DNA of 64,000 bases from NCBI RefSeq assembly GCF_008801815.1, contig NZ_VZOX01000003.1. The stretch is one strand, 5' to 3'. The notes beneath the pieces are model-generated. The model was not told where the DNA came from. It did no database searches and worked only from the letters and a program-made list of their open reading frames with translations. The translations under genes and the position numbers were made by a program. Of this stretch, positions 17,878-27,170 are shown one piece after another (within the stretch, counting starts at the first letter, position 1; each line of letters opens with the position of its first letter). The DNA is from Edwardsiella anguillarum. Lineage in GTDB: Bacteria > Pseudomonadota > Gammaproteobacteria > Enterobacterales > Enterobacteriaceae.

Positions 17878-18051
17878 ATGAAGAGACAGAAACGCGATCG
17901 TCTGGAAAGGGCGCAGGCCCGCGGCTATCAAGCGGGTATTGCAGGTCGTTCCAAGGAGCTTTGTCCTTATCATTCTCTGGACGCTCGTTCTTACTGGCTG
18001 GGAGGCTGGCGGCAGGCCATGGAGGACAGGTCTCTGGTTGCGGTAGCGTAG
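17878..18051 (+). CDS. rmf: Ribosome modulation factor
   Basis: Rmf binds the 30S subunit and dimerises 70S ribosomes into inactive 100S particles in stationary phase. The 57-residue basic protein begins MKRQKRDRLERAQARGYQAG and continues IAGRSKELCPY...WLGGWRQAMED, nearly identical to E. coli Rmf. A GAGGG ribosome-binding site lies about 10 bases upstream of the ATG. It stands alone between pqiC and fabA, as in E. coli, with its own terminator. Confidence 0.97.
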   Translation: MKRQKRDRLERAQARGYQAGIAGRSKELCPYHSLDARSYWLGGWRQAMEDRSLVAVA

Positions 18052-18075
18052 TACTCCCCCACACCATTCGAGCGT

Positions 18076-18100
18076 AAAAACCCCCCGTGCGGGGGTTTTT
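18076..18100 (+). terminator. Intrinsic terminator of rmf
   Basis: AAAAACCCCC pairs with GGGGGTTTTT over a short loop, 25 bases after the rmf stop. Confidence 0.9.
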
Positions 18101-18125
18101 ACATGAGGCCCCGCGGCTCTGGCAT

Positions 18126-18151
18126 AAAAAAACGCAGCGGAGCTGCGTTTT
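18126..18151 (-). terminator. Intrinsic terminator of fabA
   Basis: On the minus strand AACGCAGC pairs with GCTGCGTT and is followed by a run of T. It lies 26 bases past the fabA stop. Confidence 0.88.
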
Positions 18152-18176
18152 GTCTACCCGGCCATGATGCGCGGGT

Positions 18177-18695
18177 TTAGAAGGCGCTGGTGTCTTTGAA
18201 CAGACCGACCTTCAGATCGCTGGCGGTGTAGATAAGCTTGCCGTCGACCAGGACTTCGCCGTCGGCCATACCCATGATTAGCTTGCGGTTGATAACGCGT
18301 TTAAAGTGAATGCGATAGGTCACTTTCTTGGCCGTTGGCAGTACCTGTCCGGTGAATTTGACCTCGCCGACGCCCAGCGCGCGGCCTTTGCCTTCGCCGC
18401 CCAGCCAGCCGAGATAGAAACCGACCAGCTGCCACATGGCATCCAGGCCGAGGCAGCCCGGCATGACCGGATCGCCAACGAAGTGGCAGGCGAAAAACCA
18501 CAGGTCCGGATTGATATCCAGCTCGGCTTCGACATAGCCTTTGTTGTGATTACCGCCGTCCTCGGTCATTTTGATGACGCGATCCATCATCAGCATGTTG
18601 CCTGACGGCAGCGGCGGCCCGCCGGCGCCAAACAGTTCTCCACGACCGGATGCTTCCAGATCCACTTTGGTATAGGACTCGCGTTTATCTACCAT
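18177..18695 (-). CDS. fabA: 3-hydroxydecanoyl-ACP dehydratase/isomerase
   Basis: FabA dehydrates 3-hydroxydecanoyl-ACP and isomerises the product to cis-3-decenoyl-ACP, the branch point of unsaturated fatty acid synthesis. The 172-residue protein carries the hot-dog fold motif FFACHFVGDPVMPGCLGLDA. His71 and Asp85 take the positions of the E. coli catalytic pair. The upstream region has FabR and FadR operators overlapping the end of lonH, so control by unsaturated acyl thioesters and long-chain acyl-CoA is expected as in E. coli. Confidence 0.98.
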   Translation of the reverse strand: MVDKRESYTKVDLEASGRGELFGAGGPPLPSGNMLMMDRVIKMTEDGGNHNKGYVEAELDINPDLWFFACHFVGDPVMPGCLGLDAMWQLVGFYLGWLGGEGKGRALGVGEVKFTGQVLPTAKKVTYRIHFKRVINRKLIMGMADGEVLVDGKLIYTASDLKVGLFKDTSAF

Positions 18696-18733
18696 AATTC
18701 TCGTCAGCCTTTATTCAATGAGATGACCATCTT

Positions 18734-18751
18734 AGCTAACAGGTGTACGCT
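18734..18751 (-). promoter_or_regulatory. FabR operator upstream of fabA
   Basis: On the minus strand AGCGTACACCTGTTAGCT, differing by one base from the E. coli fabA FabR palindrome as I remember it. It sits about 40 bases before the fabA start, over the expected promoter. Adjacent to the FadR site. Confidence 0.7.
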
Positions 18752-18767
18752 GAACAAGTCCGATCAG
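18751..18767 (-). promoter_or_regulatory. FadR operator upstream of fabA
   Basis: On the minus strand CTGATCGGACTTGTTCA, a good fit to the FadR consensus (CTGGTCNGACNNGTT), in the same arrangement with the FabR site as in E. coli. It overlaps the lonH stop codon. Confidence 0.7.
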
Positions 18768-20521
18768 CCACGGTTAAACCAGTTTAGCCAGCGTATCGGC
18801 CAGGGCAGCATGCGCCGATCCAGCAGCGGGCTGGCAGCGGCGATACGCGCCTGGATCGTCCCCAGCAGGCTGGGGCCATTTTCACTGAGGTAGGCGACGC
18901 CGGTCAGCAGCGGCAGCGCATCCTCGGCATTTTCTACCGCCCAGAGATGGAATGTCCCGGCCTTGACGGCCTCAACGACGTCATCGCGCAGGCACAGGTG
19001 GCGTACGTTGGTGGTGGGGATGATAACCCCTTGTTTACCTGTCAGTCCCCGACGCTGGCAGGCCTCAAAGAAGCCTTCGATCTTCTCGTTGACGCCGCCG
19101 ATGGGCTGGACGTGACCGAACTGATCGACGGAGCCGGTAACCGCGATCTGCTGATTGATCGGCACCATGGCCAGGGCGCTGATCAGGGCACAGAGCTCGG
19201 CCAGCGAGGCGCTGTCACCGTCGACTTCGCCATAGGACTGCTCGAACACCAGCGATGCGGAGAAGGGCAGCTGCTGATCCAGCTCCAGCTCGGAGATCAG
19301 GAAGGCCTGCATGATCATCATCCCCTTGGCATGCAGATTGCCGCCTAGCTCGGCCTTGCGCTCGACGTCGGTAAACTCGCCGTCGCCCTGATAGACCACG
19401 CAGCTGATGCGCGAGGGCTCGCCGAAGAGCAGGGGATGTCCCGGGTATTCCAGCACGGACAGGCCGTTGATTTGGCCGATCGCGGCCCCTTCGGTATCGA
19501 TCAGCAGCTGGCCGACTTCGATTTCGTCATGCATGCGCTCCGACAGATAACTCTCACGCCAGAGGCGGGTCTCCTGCGCCTGCCGCAGCGCATCGGCGTT
19601 GATATGCGGATCGGCATACAGCGCGGCTTCGCGCAGCATGCGTCCCAGCATCACCGGATTGAGCGGGAGCAGATTCTGATCGCCGCTGTAGCGCACGGCG
19701 CTGCGGATCAGCGACGGCCAGGCATCCGGCGTGATGGCCGGCAGCTGCTGGTTGGCCGCCAGCGTCGATACCAGCGCGCACCAGCGCTGCATATCGTCGC
19801 TGTCCACCAGCGGCATGTCGACCTCAAACTCGCCGTACAGGGCACTTTCATACAGCTCTGGCTCCATCTCCTGAAAGTCGGCCAGCCCTTCCCGGTCGCT
19901 GACCAGCAGGACCTTCAGCTGTAGCGGCATGTCGGGGATCGGCTGTGGCAGCGGACGGCTTTCATCCGGCGCAAACCACTGGAAACGGCCGGTGGTGACG
20001 AACTGCTTCAGACGCATCCACAGCAGCGGCTGCGTCAGCAGGGTGCGCAGGGACAGGATCAGCACTCCGCCGTTGGCCTGATGTACCAGGCCCGGCTGCA
20101 GCAGGAGTCCGCTCTTGCCCTGGCGCACGGTGCCCAGCAGCTGCTCACCCTCAAACCATTCGGCGCACGCCACCCGCTGCGTCGCCGCCAGGTTGTCCTC
20201 TGGCCTCTCTGCGGGGGTAACGTCGATCTGCTCAGACGTGATGTGATAGCGGCTGCCGTAGAGGCCGCCCACGGGGAGCAGGGTCTCTACGGCGCGCCGC
20301 AGGATCGTCAGGTGTTCAAAGTCGGTCTCTGCCTTGACCAGCATAAACGGGCTGGGGGCATGGGCATGGCAAAAGTGCGCCAGGCTGTTCTCCAGACGCG
20401 GCTGATATTCGGCAAAGGTGATCGCCGACAGCGCGGCAGCACTGCTGAACACAGAGGTATAAGGAGTTGTATCGGGCAGTAGCGATTGCCACTCAAGTCG
20501 GTAGTTGCTCAACGTTGTCAA
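18764..20521 (-). CDS. lonH: Lon-type protease homologue (LonH/YcbZ)
   Basis: An ATP-independent-looking relative of Lon with an archaeal LonB-like layout. From a TTG at 20521 it is 585 residues, matching the E. coli length; an in-frame GTG at 20572 would add 17 residues, and neither has a clear ribosome-binding site. The N-terminal half lacks an obvious Walker A. The C-terminal S16 protease domain has the catalytic serine in EVDGDSASLAELCALISALA and the lysine in GGVNEKIEGFFEACQ. The motif GGNLHAKGMMIMQAFL is also typical. It lies divergently from matP and upstream of fabA, as in E. coli. The cellular substrate is not established. Confidence 0.93.
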   Translation of the reverse strand: MTTLSNYRLEWQSLLPDTTPYTSVFSSAAALSAITFAEYQPRLENSLAHFCHAHAPSPFMLVKAETDFEHLTILRRAVETLLPVGGLYGSRYHITSEQIDVTPAERPEDNLAATQRVACAEWFEGEQLLGTVRQGKSGLLLQPGLVHQANGGVLILSLRTLLTQPLLWMRLKQFVTTGRFQWFAPDESRPLPQPIPDMPLQLKVLLVSDREGLADFQEMEPELYESALYGEFEVDMPLVDSDDMQRWCALVSTLAANQQLPAITPDAWPSLIRSAVRYSGDQNLLPLNPVMLGRMLREAALYADPHINADALRQAQETRLWRESYLSERMHDEIEVGQLLIDTEGAAIGQINGLSVLEYPGHPLLFGEPSRISCVVYQGDGEFTDVERKAELGGNLHAKGMMIMQAFLISELELDQQLPFSASLVFEQSYGEVDGDSASLAELCALISALAMVPINQQIAVTGSVDQFGHVQPIGGVNEKIEGFFEACQRRGLTGKQGVIIPTTNVRHLCLRDDVVEAVKAGTFHLWAVENAEDALPLLTGVAYLSENGPSLLGTIQARIAAASPLLDRRMLPWPIRWLNWFNRG

Positions 20522-20716
20522 ATCATCGTTAGTCGGAAAAAAACAATTATACAAGAATCCGCCTGACTGCACAGGAAACTCGGTCCGATGAACGGATGGA
20601 TTGTGGCCTGCGTCGTTAAGTGCCGTTTTTTTGCCCTTTACGTGGATTTTTAGACGGCAAAAGTGCTAAAAATTGTTATTCTTAGAGATAAGTTACCGTG
20701 TCACTGGCAGACAGAT

Positions 20717-21175
20717 ATGAAATATCAACAGCTTGAAAATCTGGAGTGTGGCTGGAAGTGGAAATACCTGGTGAAAAAACACCGGGAGGGGGAGCCGATC
20801 ACCCGCTATCAGGAGCTCAGTCAGGCGCAGCAGGCGGTGGAGCAGCTGCTGCGCCTGGAGCATGAGCCGGTAAAGGTGCTGCCCTGGATCCGCGAGCATA
20901 TGGATCCGGCGCTGGGCAATCGCATGAAGCAGACTATCCGCGCCCGACGTAAGCGCCATTTTAACGCCGAAAATCAGCATACCCGTAAAAAGTCCATCGA
21001 TCTGGAGTTTTTGGTCTGGCAGCGTTTGGCGGCGCTGGCGCAGCGGCGCGGCGTCACGCTGTCTGACACCATCGTTCAGCTTATCGAGGATGCGGAGCGC
21101 AAAGAGCTGTATGCCAGCCAGATGAGTTCGTTAAAGCAGGATCTGCAGGCCTTTTTACACAGTGAACGGGATTAA
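20717..21175 (+). CDS. matP: Macrodomain Ter protein MatP
   Basis: MatP binds matS sites in the terminus region, condenses the Ter macrodomain and links it to the divisome. The 152-residue protein starts MKYQQLENLECGWKWKYLVK. The four-helix N-terminal domain is followed by the ribbon-helix-helix with RMKQTIRARRKRHFNAENQH and TRKKSIDLEFLVWQRLA, then a C-terminal coiled coil (SSLKQDLQAFL). The start was set at 20717 to match the known N-terminus; an upstream in-frame ATG at 20663 would add 18 residues without similarity. It is divergent from lonH. Its presence fits a locus towards the terminus half of the chromosome. Confidence 0.96.
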   Translation: MKYQQLENLECGWKWKYLVKKHREGEPITRYQELSQAQQAVEQLLRLEHEPVKVLPWIREHMDPALGNRMKQTIRARRKRHFNAENQHTRKKSIDLEFLVWQRLAALAQRRGVTLSDTIVQLIEDAERKELYASQMSSLKQDLQAFLHSERD

Positions 21176-21507
21176 TATCCAGTTATACCGAATGGACCAG
21201 GCTGCGCCTACCCTGAACATTAAATAACGTAATGTTTTTCTGATATCAGTGCTTTATTTTTTCTTCATATATTCCTAAAAAGTAGAAATAGCATATCCAT
21301 TCAAACTAAAAAGAATAATCTTAGCTTCGCTAATCCTCCTGTCCGCTGAATTTATTTGTTCTGTGTAATCGACGCGGGTCAGAGACACCGCGTTGTCGTT
21401 CAGCGCTGCGCGGGCGGAATGAGAAAATAAAAAAAGCGCCGCGGCGCTATTCGGGGGAGGCCCCTTTGCTATTTCTATCCATGCCATATTTTCCCTATCG
21501 GCAGGCA
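21176..21507. other. Intergenic region between matP and the ompA terminator
   Basis: About 330 bases. No gene, RNA or strong hairpin is supported. It includes AT-rich sequence around 21225-21300. Confidence 0.4.
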
Positions 21508-21534
21508 TAAAAAAACCCCGCGGAGCGGGGTTTT
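21508..21534 (-). terminator. Intrinsic terminator of ompA
   Basis: On the minus strand AAAACCCCGC pairs with GCGGGGTTTT and is followed by further T. It is 18 bases from the ompA stop. Confidence 0.9.
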
Positions 21535-21551
21535 GCATGAAAGGGAAGAAC

Positions 21552-22607
21552 TTAAGCCTGCGGCTGAGAAACTTCTTCTTTGATGCCTTTCACTTCGATA
21601 ACAACGCGACGATCCGGTGCCAGGCAGTTGATCAGTGCCGCACGCGGTTTCACGTTATCACAGGTAGAACCGGTAACCGGATCAGCTTTACCCATACCAC
21701 GGGCAGAGATCTTGTCTGCCGGGATGCCTTTAGATACCAGGTAGTCAACCACGGTCTGAGCACGCTGCTTAGACAGCTTCAGGTTGTACTGCTCGGAACC
21801 GATGCGGTCGGTGTAGCCCAGAACGACCACGGAGCCGTCTTTCGGATCCATGCTGCTCAGCTGGCTGTACAGCTGATCCAGCGCCTGACGGCCTTCGGCT
21901 TTCAGGGTGAACTTGTTGAAGTTGAACAGAACGTCAGACTTCAGGGTGAAACGCTTGGTTTCAACGACCGGAGCCGGAGCCGGAGCCGGGATCGGCGCCG
22001 GAGCAGCGACTTCATCCTGACCGAAGCGGTATACAACGCCCAGGCTCAGCATGGTGTTGTCCGGACGTGCGCCGGTTTCGCTGCGGGTGCCAACCTTGTT
22101 AACGTACTGATAATCCAGACGGGTAGCCCAGTCTTTGTTCAGTGCGTATTCAACGCCGATAGCGGCCAGCGGAGAAACGCCGGTGTCGTGGCTTGAAGTA
22201 TAGTCGCCGCCGTCTGCTGCGCCGTGGATATCAGAACGCCATACCATGCCGCCCAGGCGGGTGTATACGTCCAGATCGTCCATCAGCGGGTAGCTCAGTT
22301 TGGCAGCCAGCTGTACGCCCTGTGACTTGAATTTGGCATTCACGTCACCGGTGTAGCCCATGCGGCCCAGCCAGTCGTAGCCCATTTCGAAGCCCAGGTA
22401 CGGGTTGGCTTGGTAGCCGAAGAAAGCACCCGCGCCCAGCTGATTCGGATGGGATTTGGTTGTGCCCATGTCTTCAAAGCTGTTGCTGATAAAGTGGGAC
22501 CAGCCCAGTTTACCACCGACGTACCAGGTGTCGTCTTTCGGAGCTGCCTGAGCTACGGTAGCGAAACCTGCCAGTGCCACTGCTAATGCGATCGCTGTTT
22601 TTTTCAT
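21552..22607 (-). CDS. ompA: Outer membrane protein A
   Basis: A major outer membrane protein that anchors the membrane to peptidoglycan. The 351-residue precursor has a 21-residue signal peptide (MKKTAIALAVALAGFATVAQA) and mature start APKDDTWYVGGKLGWSHF. The eight-stranded barrel spans about 22-190, followed by the hinge APAPIPAPAPAPVVE. The C-terminal OmpA domain contains FNFNKFTLKAEG, VVLGYTDRIGS and NLKLSKQRAQTVVDYLVSKG. ATG 22607 has GAGGC 6 bases upstream. The leader between ompA and sulA is long, as in E. coli, where it controls mRNA stability and binds the sRNA MicA. Confidence 0.98.
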   Translation of the reverse strand: MKKTAIALAVALAGFATVAQAAPKDDTWYVGGKLGWSHFISNSFEDMGTTKSHPNQLGAGAFFGYQANPYLGFEMGYDWLGRMGYTGDVNAKFKSQGVQLAAKLSYPLMDDLDVYTRLGGMVWRSDIHGAADGGDYTSSHDTGVSPLAAIGVEYALNKDWATRLDYQYVNKVGTRSETGARPDNTMLSLGVVYRFGQDEVAAPAPIPAPAPAPVVETKRFTLKSDVLFNFNKFTLKAEGRQALDQLYSQLSSMDPKDGSVVVLGYTDRIGSEQYNLKLSKQRAQTVVDYLVSKGIPADKISARGMGKADPVTGSTCDNVKPRAALINCLAPDRRVVIEVKGIKEEVSQPQA

Positions 22608-22968
22608 TTTGCGCCTCGTTATCATCCAAATAGGCAATGAGCTATAACTATAGCTCTTGGTTTAATACCTTTTATACGGCTGTCGCTCGGTTTATTACGC
22701 TGTTAGCCAGGTAACAATTATAGATATCTCGAACAGCCGCTGCGATAACAAGTCTACAACGAGATTAGAAACTTACAAGTACGATGTGATTATGCTCACC
22801 AAAAAAAAAGAGTGTGGTTTGTGTTTTGGTAAACAGGTGGCGTTTTTTTGTGCGTAACTGAAATGGTTTTCAGTCACCCTAACCTCTTAACCGGTGGGGA
22901 TTTCCCCATTATGAATAACTTATTTTCATATTATGAACGTATCCGCGTTGGATTTATCCTAAAGTGAT
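22608..22968. other. ompA leader and promoter region; 3' side of sulA
   Basis: 360 bases with no gene. On the minus strand it carries the ompA 5' untranslated region and promoter. The segment next to sulA (22797-22920) is AT-rich with runs of A and T. No separate small RNA could be supported. Confidence 0.45.
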
Positions 22969-23481
22969 TTAATGGTAACGCGCAGACCCGTGATGCGTGG
23001 CGTGAGCCTGAGGCTGCACCGCCGTGGCCATTTTACCCTCTTGAGGCTGCATCAGCAGTCCGATACTGTGACCGGCCTGCGCCGCACAGTTGAGCCGCAG
23101 CCGCTCGGCGGCCGTCAGCGGCGGCAGCCATCCGAGTACGACGCTGTAGTTTCCGCTGCGTAGCGCCTGTTCCATCGCATAGATCGCGTCTCCCGCCTCC
23201 GCGCGTCTCAGCTGCATCACTTTATGAACCGGAACGCCGCAGGCAGACAGCCAGCGCTTGCTGGGTTTCTGCTGGGCGGTGATCCACAGCTGCCAGCGGG
23301 ACTGCTCCCCCAGCTGGCGCAGTAACGGAGGCAGCAGCAGCGACAGCAGCGGCTGCTGGGCGCCATATCCCAGCTCGCTGACAAAACCGCTTTGCGGCAC
23401 CGTGGGCGCGCTCTGGCAGGCGGGGCGGCTGAATACGACGCTGTCTGTAGCAGGATGCAACGGGGATGTACGCATAGTCAT
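22969..23481 (-). CDS. sulA: SOS cell division inhibitor SulA
   Basis: SulA blocks FtsZ polymerisation during the SOS response. The 170-residue protein has the RecA-like fold segments SELGYGAQQPLLSLLLPPLL, RWQLWITAQQKPSKRWL and VMQLRRAEAGDAIYAMEQAL, all close to E. coli SulA. It ends with Tyr-His, the C-terminal signal that Lon recognises in E. coli SulA. The start at 23481 has GGAACGAG upstream. A strong LexA box lies 14 bases before the start codon. It is placed between ompA and sxy, as in E. coli. Confidence 0.96.
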   Translation of the reverse strand: MTMRTSPLHPATDSVVFSRPACQSAPTVPQSGFVSELGYGAQQPLLSLLLPPLLRQLGEQSRWQLWITAQQKPSKRWLSACGVPVHKVMQLRRAEAGDAIYAMEQALRSGNYSVVLGWLPPLTAAERLRLNCAAQAGHSIGLLMQPQEGKMATAVQPQAHATHHGSARYH

Positions 23482-23495
23482 GTTCTCGTTCCGTA

Positions 23496-23515
23496 TACTG
23501 TATGCTTATACAGTA
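23496..23515 (-). promoter_or_regulatory. LexA box of sulA
   Basis: TACTGTATGCTTATACAGTA is a near-perfect palindrome, matching the SOS box (TACTGTATATATATACAGTA) in both CTG/CAG halves. It sits directly upstream of sulA. Confidence 0.95.
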
Positions 23516-23696
23516 ATTCTACGCTGTCCGAAGATCAACCTGTTTTTTTGAATACGCTTCGCATTTATCGGATGTAAGGCATTGCGTCGCTCTGTTGTGT
23601 ATTGGGTGTTCCGGTTGAATTGGTTATGTTGCTAATGGTTATCTGCAGCGATCTGATGACAGGTCATTGATTACAATGATTATTAAGGAGATATAC

Positions 23697-24320
23697 ATGA
23701 ATGGACTGCAGGGTGAAAAAAGCCGGGTGGCGGAGTCCCTGTTTGCGGCGCTGGGGCGGGTCTTGCTGCGCTCTCAGTTCGGCGGCCAGGGCGTATGGTG
23801 TGACGGGGTGATGTTTGCCCTGATCGCAGAGGGGGAGCTCTACCTACGGGCCCGCGATGCGCAGGGGCGTCACTGTGAAGACTGCGGAATGCAGCCGTTT
23901 ATCTATACAAAGCGCGGTTTCCCGGTGCGGCTGGGCTATTACCGGGTCGAGGCGGCCATATGGCAACAGCCCCAGCGCCTGGCCACCCTGCTGCGGCGCT
24001 CGCTGCAGCAGGCGCGCAGCGACAACGATATCCGTCTGGCGGCGATGCGGCGCCTGCATACGCGTCCGAATATCTCGATTAATATGGAGCGGCGCCTGTA
24101 TCGGATCGGCATCCGATCGCTGGCCGATTTGGAACGCGTCGGGGCAACTCAGGCTTTCAGCCAGCTGAAGGAGGCGAATCACCAGGTGGACGACCGGGTG
24201 CTGTTCGATCTGGCGGCGGCGGTGCAGGGATGCCATAGCGCTGTGCTGCCGCGTCCGGTGAGCGAGGCGCTGCGTCAGTGGCTGCTGGGGAACGCGCACC
24301 GCTGGCGCTACAAAAAGTAG
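23697..24320 (+). CDS. sxy: Competence regulator Sxy (TfoX family)
   Basis: Sxy works with CRP at CRP-S promoters to switch on natural-competence genes. The 207-residue protein has the TfoX N-terminal domain (about 8-105; MFALIAEGELYLRARD, YTKRGFPVRLGYYRV) and the C-terminal helix-hairpin-helix-like domain (about 115-195; RPNISINMERRLYRIGI, LADLERVGATQAFSQLK). ATG 23697 has an ideal AAGGAG 7 bases upstream. It is divergent from sulA and converges on yccS, as in E. coli. Confidence 0.95.
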   Translation: MNGLQGEKSRVAESLFAALGRVLLRSQFGGQGVWCDGVMFALIAEGELYLRARDAQGRHCEDCGMQPFIYTKRGFPVRLGYYRVEAAIWQQPQRLATLLRRSLQQARSDNDIRLAAMRRLHTRPNISINMERRLYRIGIRSLADLERVGATQAFSQLKEANHQVDDRVLFDLAAAVQGCHSAVLPRPVSEALRQWLLGNAHRWRYKK

Positions 24321-24346
24321 TCGCCGCCGCGGCGCGCGCTCAGCGG

Positions 24347-26488
24347 CTATACCAACGAAGCCTTTAGGTGGGTCAGCTCGGGCAGCAGCTCCAGCATCAG
24401 GCTGATCTGCTGCAGCACCAGTTGTCCGGCGCTGTCGCTGGGGAGATTGACCGTCAGCAGGCGCTGCTGCAGCTGCCCGATAGCCTGATGGGTGCGGCGA
24501 ACGATCTCGTCATCCTGATAGTTAAGCGCATCGTCCATATAGCAGACGGCGTCATTGAGCAGCGCCAGGATGATCGGGTCGTCCAGACGCTGGCGGTGGG
24601 CACCCAGCGCGGAGATGTAGCTTAACAGGGTGTGATTGAGGCAGAGCAGGCGAAAGGCCGCCTCTTGGGACTGCACCGAATGGCGCGGCTCCAGCGACAT
24701 GTTGGAGACGACGGAGGCCAGCTCTGCGTCGCAGTTGTGCGCATCGCGGCGGGCGATACGGTACGCCAGCGCATTAGATTTACCCTGGTGGTACTGTACT
24801 AAAATGGCATCCAGATAGCGGCAGTCTGCGTTCAGGGTGCGGGCGATCACCGCCGGGATCTGACGGAAGTGCCAGTCAGGCCAGATGAATGTCACGGCCG
24901 CCCAGGCGATGGCGCAGCCCAGCAGGGTATCGAACACGCGCGGCCCCGCGACCTCGAACCCTTCGCCCAGCAGGTTGAAGCACAGCAGTACCAAGAGCGT
25001 GATAAACATGGTGGCGTGGGCGTACTGCACGTTGCGAAAGGCGAAAAACAGCACGCCGCTGATCACGATCAGCAGCAGCTGTCCTTCCAGAGACGGCACA
25101 AAATAGAGCACCGGCAGGCCGATCAGAATACCGGCCAGCGTGCCGACGATCCGCAGCCACAGGCGGCGTTTGGTGGCATGGTAGTTTGGCTGGCAGACAA
25201 AGAGGCTGGTGAGCATGATCCAGTAGCCGTGCTGCATGCCGGTGAACTGAATGAAGGCATAGCCGACCACCAGCACCAGCGCCATGCGCACCGCGTGGCG
25301 GAACAGCGCGGACTGGGGCGTCAGCTGGCGGCGGATACGCTGCAGCATGTCATGCCAGCCGGTAATGCGATCCTCTGCGAGGGTGCTCTCCTCTTCGCGG
25401 GTCTCCTCCAGGGTTTGCTCCGATTCGATATTGGCCAGTTGGGCATCGATGGCGCGCAGGTTAATCAGCAGATTGAACAGTGACTTGACCAACGTATGCT
25501 GGCGACCATGGCGGGTGGCGATGCGCTCCAGCGTGGATTCCAGATGGCAGAAGGCTCGCTCGAAGCGGGGATCGTGCTGGTAGTGCTGCATCAGGATCAG
25601 GCTTTGGGAGAGCTGCGCGCAGGCGCGGGCCTGCAGCATCAACAGGCGCTGAAAGCGGAATAGCACATCGCTGTAGCGGAACATGTCGCTCAGCTGCCGG
25701 TACTGAAAGTGCGAGGAGCTGGCGCGCTCATGGATATCCTGCGCCACAAAGTAGTAGTGCATCATCCTGCGGGTGCTGCGCTGTCCGCGATCGCCGCGCA
25801 GGCGCGTCAGCAGCGTCAGCTTGGTCTGATTGAGGGTGGTGACCAGATTGCTGTTGGCCATCGCCACGTCGATCAGCGGCTGGTTCAGATCTTCCTCCTG
25901 ATCCGGGTCAAACAGGTTGGACTTGGCATCCAGATAGACGGCCAGCTGGCTGTAGCTGCGCGCGAGTCCCTCCTGTACCGGGCGAATGGGAAAGAGCAGG
26001 TGGACGATCAGCGTCAACAGGTTATACCAGACGGCGCCCAGCAGCAGTAGCAGCGGCTGTTGATACCAGAGCTGGTACATGGACGTTCCCAGCATGGTAT
26101 AGATGGCGATCAGCAGCGCGCCGAAGGCGATGGTCGCATAGCGCTGCCCCAACGCGCCCAGTAAAATAAAGCCCACCGTCGATAGCATCAGGCCACCGGC
26201 AAACAGCCAGGGATAGGGAAACAGCAGCTCGATGGAGGCGGAGGCGATAAAAAAGCAGACCAGGGTGATCAGCAGGTTACGCAGGCGGCCCACTAGTCGA
26301 TCGTCGAGATCCGTCAGCGCGGCGGCCACGACCCCCAGCGTCAGGGGAATGGTCAGCCGCGGTTGGTGCAGCAGCCAGGGAACCCCGGCGGCACCCGCCA
26401 GGGCAATAAATATACGCAGGTTATACAGCAGAGCGCTGTTATAGGCATAGCGGCGCAGGCTGGGCGCAAACGTGATAAAAACGGACAT
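24347..26488 (-). CDS. yccS: YccS, FUSC-family inner membrane protein
   Basis: A 713-residue membrane protein of the FUSC/aromatic acid exporter-like family. Two blocks of membrane helices (about residues 15-160 and 395-520) each precede a large cytoplasmic helical part, the usual two-module layout. Recognisable stretches are FRNVQYAHATMFITLLVLLC and HRQRLDDPIILALLNDAV. The biochemical role in E. coli is not established. It is 12 bases downstream of yccF, so the two form an operon. Confidence 0.93.
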   Translation of the reverse strand: MSVFITFAPSLRRYAYNSALLYNLRIFIALAGAAGVPWLLHQPRLTIPLTLGVVAAALTDLDDRLVGRLRNLLITLVCFFIASASIELLFPYPWLFAGGLMLSTVGFILLGALGQRYATIAFGALLIAIYTMLGTSMYQLWYQQPLLLLLGAVWYNLLTLIVHLLFPIRPVQEGLARSYSQLAVYLDAKSNLFDPDQEEDLNQPLIDVAMANSNLVTTLNQTKLTLLTRLRGDRGQRSTRRMMHYYFVAQDIHERASSSHFQYRQLSDMFRYSDVLFRFQRLLMLQARACAQLSQSLILMQHYQHDPRFERAFCHLESTLERIATRHGRQHTLVKSLFNLLINLRAIDAQLANIESEQTLEETREEESTLAEDRITGWHDMLQRIRRQLTPQSALFRHAVRMALVLVVGYAFIQFTGMQHGYWIMLTSLFVCQPNYHATKRRLWLRIVGTLAGILIGLPVLYFVPSLEGQLLLIVISGVLFFAFRNVQYAHATMFITLLVLLCFNLLGEGFEVAGPRVFDTLLGCAIAWAAVTFIWPDWHFRQIPAVIARTLNADCRYLDAILVQYHQGKSNALAYRIARRDAHNCDAELASVVSNMSLEPRHSVQSQEAAFRLLCLNHTLLSYISALGAHRQRLDDPIILALLNDAVCYMDDALNYQDDEIVRRTHQAIGQLQQRLLTVNLPSDSAGQLVLQQISLMLELLPELTHLKASLV

Positions 26489-26500
26489 GGCGCAGCGGGC

Positions 26501-26947
26501 TTATTGAAAGCGGCGGCGCGCGTTAGCCTGGCGCATCTCCTGCGCGACCTCGATCGGAACGACGCGGCGCCCGACCGGCCACAGGGCGATGGCGGCGATC
26601 TTAAAGTTGGCAATCCCGACCGGAATGCCGATAAGGGTCACGCACTGCAAAATACCCGCCGCGATATGGCTCAGGCACAGCCACCAGCCAAACAGAACCA
26701 GCCAAATCACGTTCAGTAGCGTCCCCCCGGCGCTCAGCAGGCCGTTTTTGCGCTCCGGGTAGAGATCGTCGACGTGCACGGCCTCATTGCCATAGGGAAT
26801 GAAGGAGAGCTTGGTGATCTCCCAGCAGGAGCGGGTCAGCGGCAGAGTGACGATGAGCAGGGCGCTGACGACGGTAGCCAGCAGCCAGCCCAGGGTGGTA
26901 ATAAAGCCGCCCAGCACAAAATTCAGAATATTCAGTACGGTTCTCAT
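26501..26947 (-). CDS. yccF: YccF family inner membrane protein
   Basis: A 148-residue protein with about four membrane helices. It is built of two copies of the YccF domain: LNFVLGGFITTLGWLLATVV near the start and LLNVIWLVLFGWWLCLSHIA in the middle, each followed by a G-I-P-like loop (LTRSCWEITKLSFIPYGNE and GIPVGIANFKIAAIALWPVG). It is very close to E. coli YccF. The function is unknown. It is the first gene of the yccF-yccS pair. Confidence 0.94.
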   Translation of the reverse strand: MRTVLNILNFVLGGFITTLGWLLATVVSALLIVTLPLTRSCWEITKLSFIPYGNEAVHVDDLYPERKNGLLSAGGTLLNVIWLVLFGWWLCLSHIAAGILQCVTLIGIPVGIANFKIAAIALWPVGRRVVPIEVAQEMRQANARRRFQ

Positions 26948-27170
26948 TAGGGTTAACTCATTATGACACTGGCTATAATTATATGCAGTTTACCCTGTTT
27001 TTCCGGCGGCCGGAACGTGGCGCATTGCGTTTTGGCCGCGTTGCCCCGCGGGCAGGGGAGACACCGGTCGGGCGCGACGGTGAGTACAATTGTAGGAGTG
27101 CGCCTAGAGGCGCCGTCGATTCATGGGTAAACTGGTCAATATGATGGAATCAACGCAGGTAGAAAACGGC

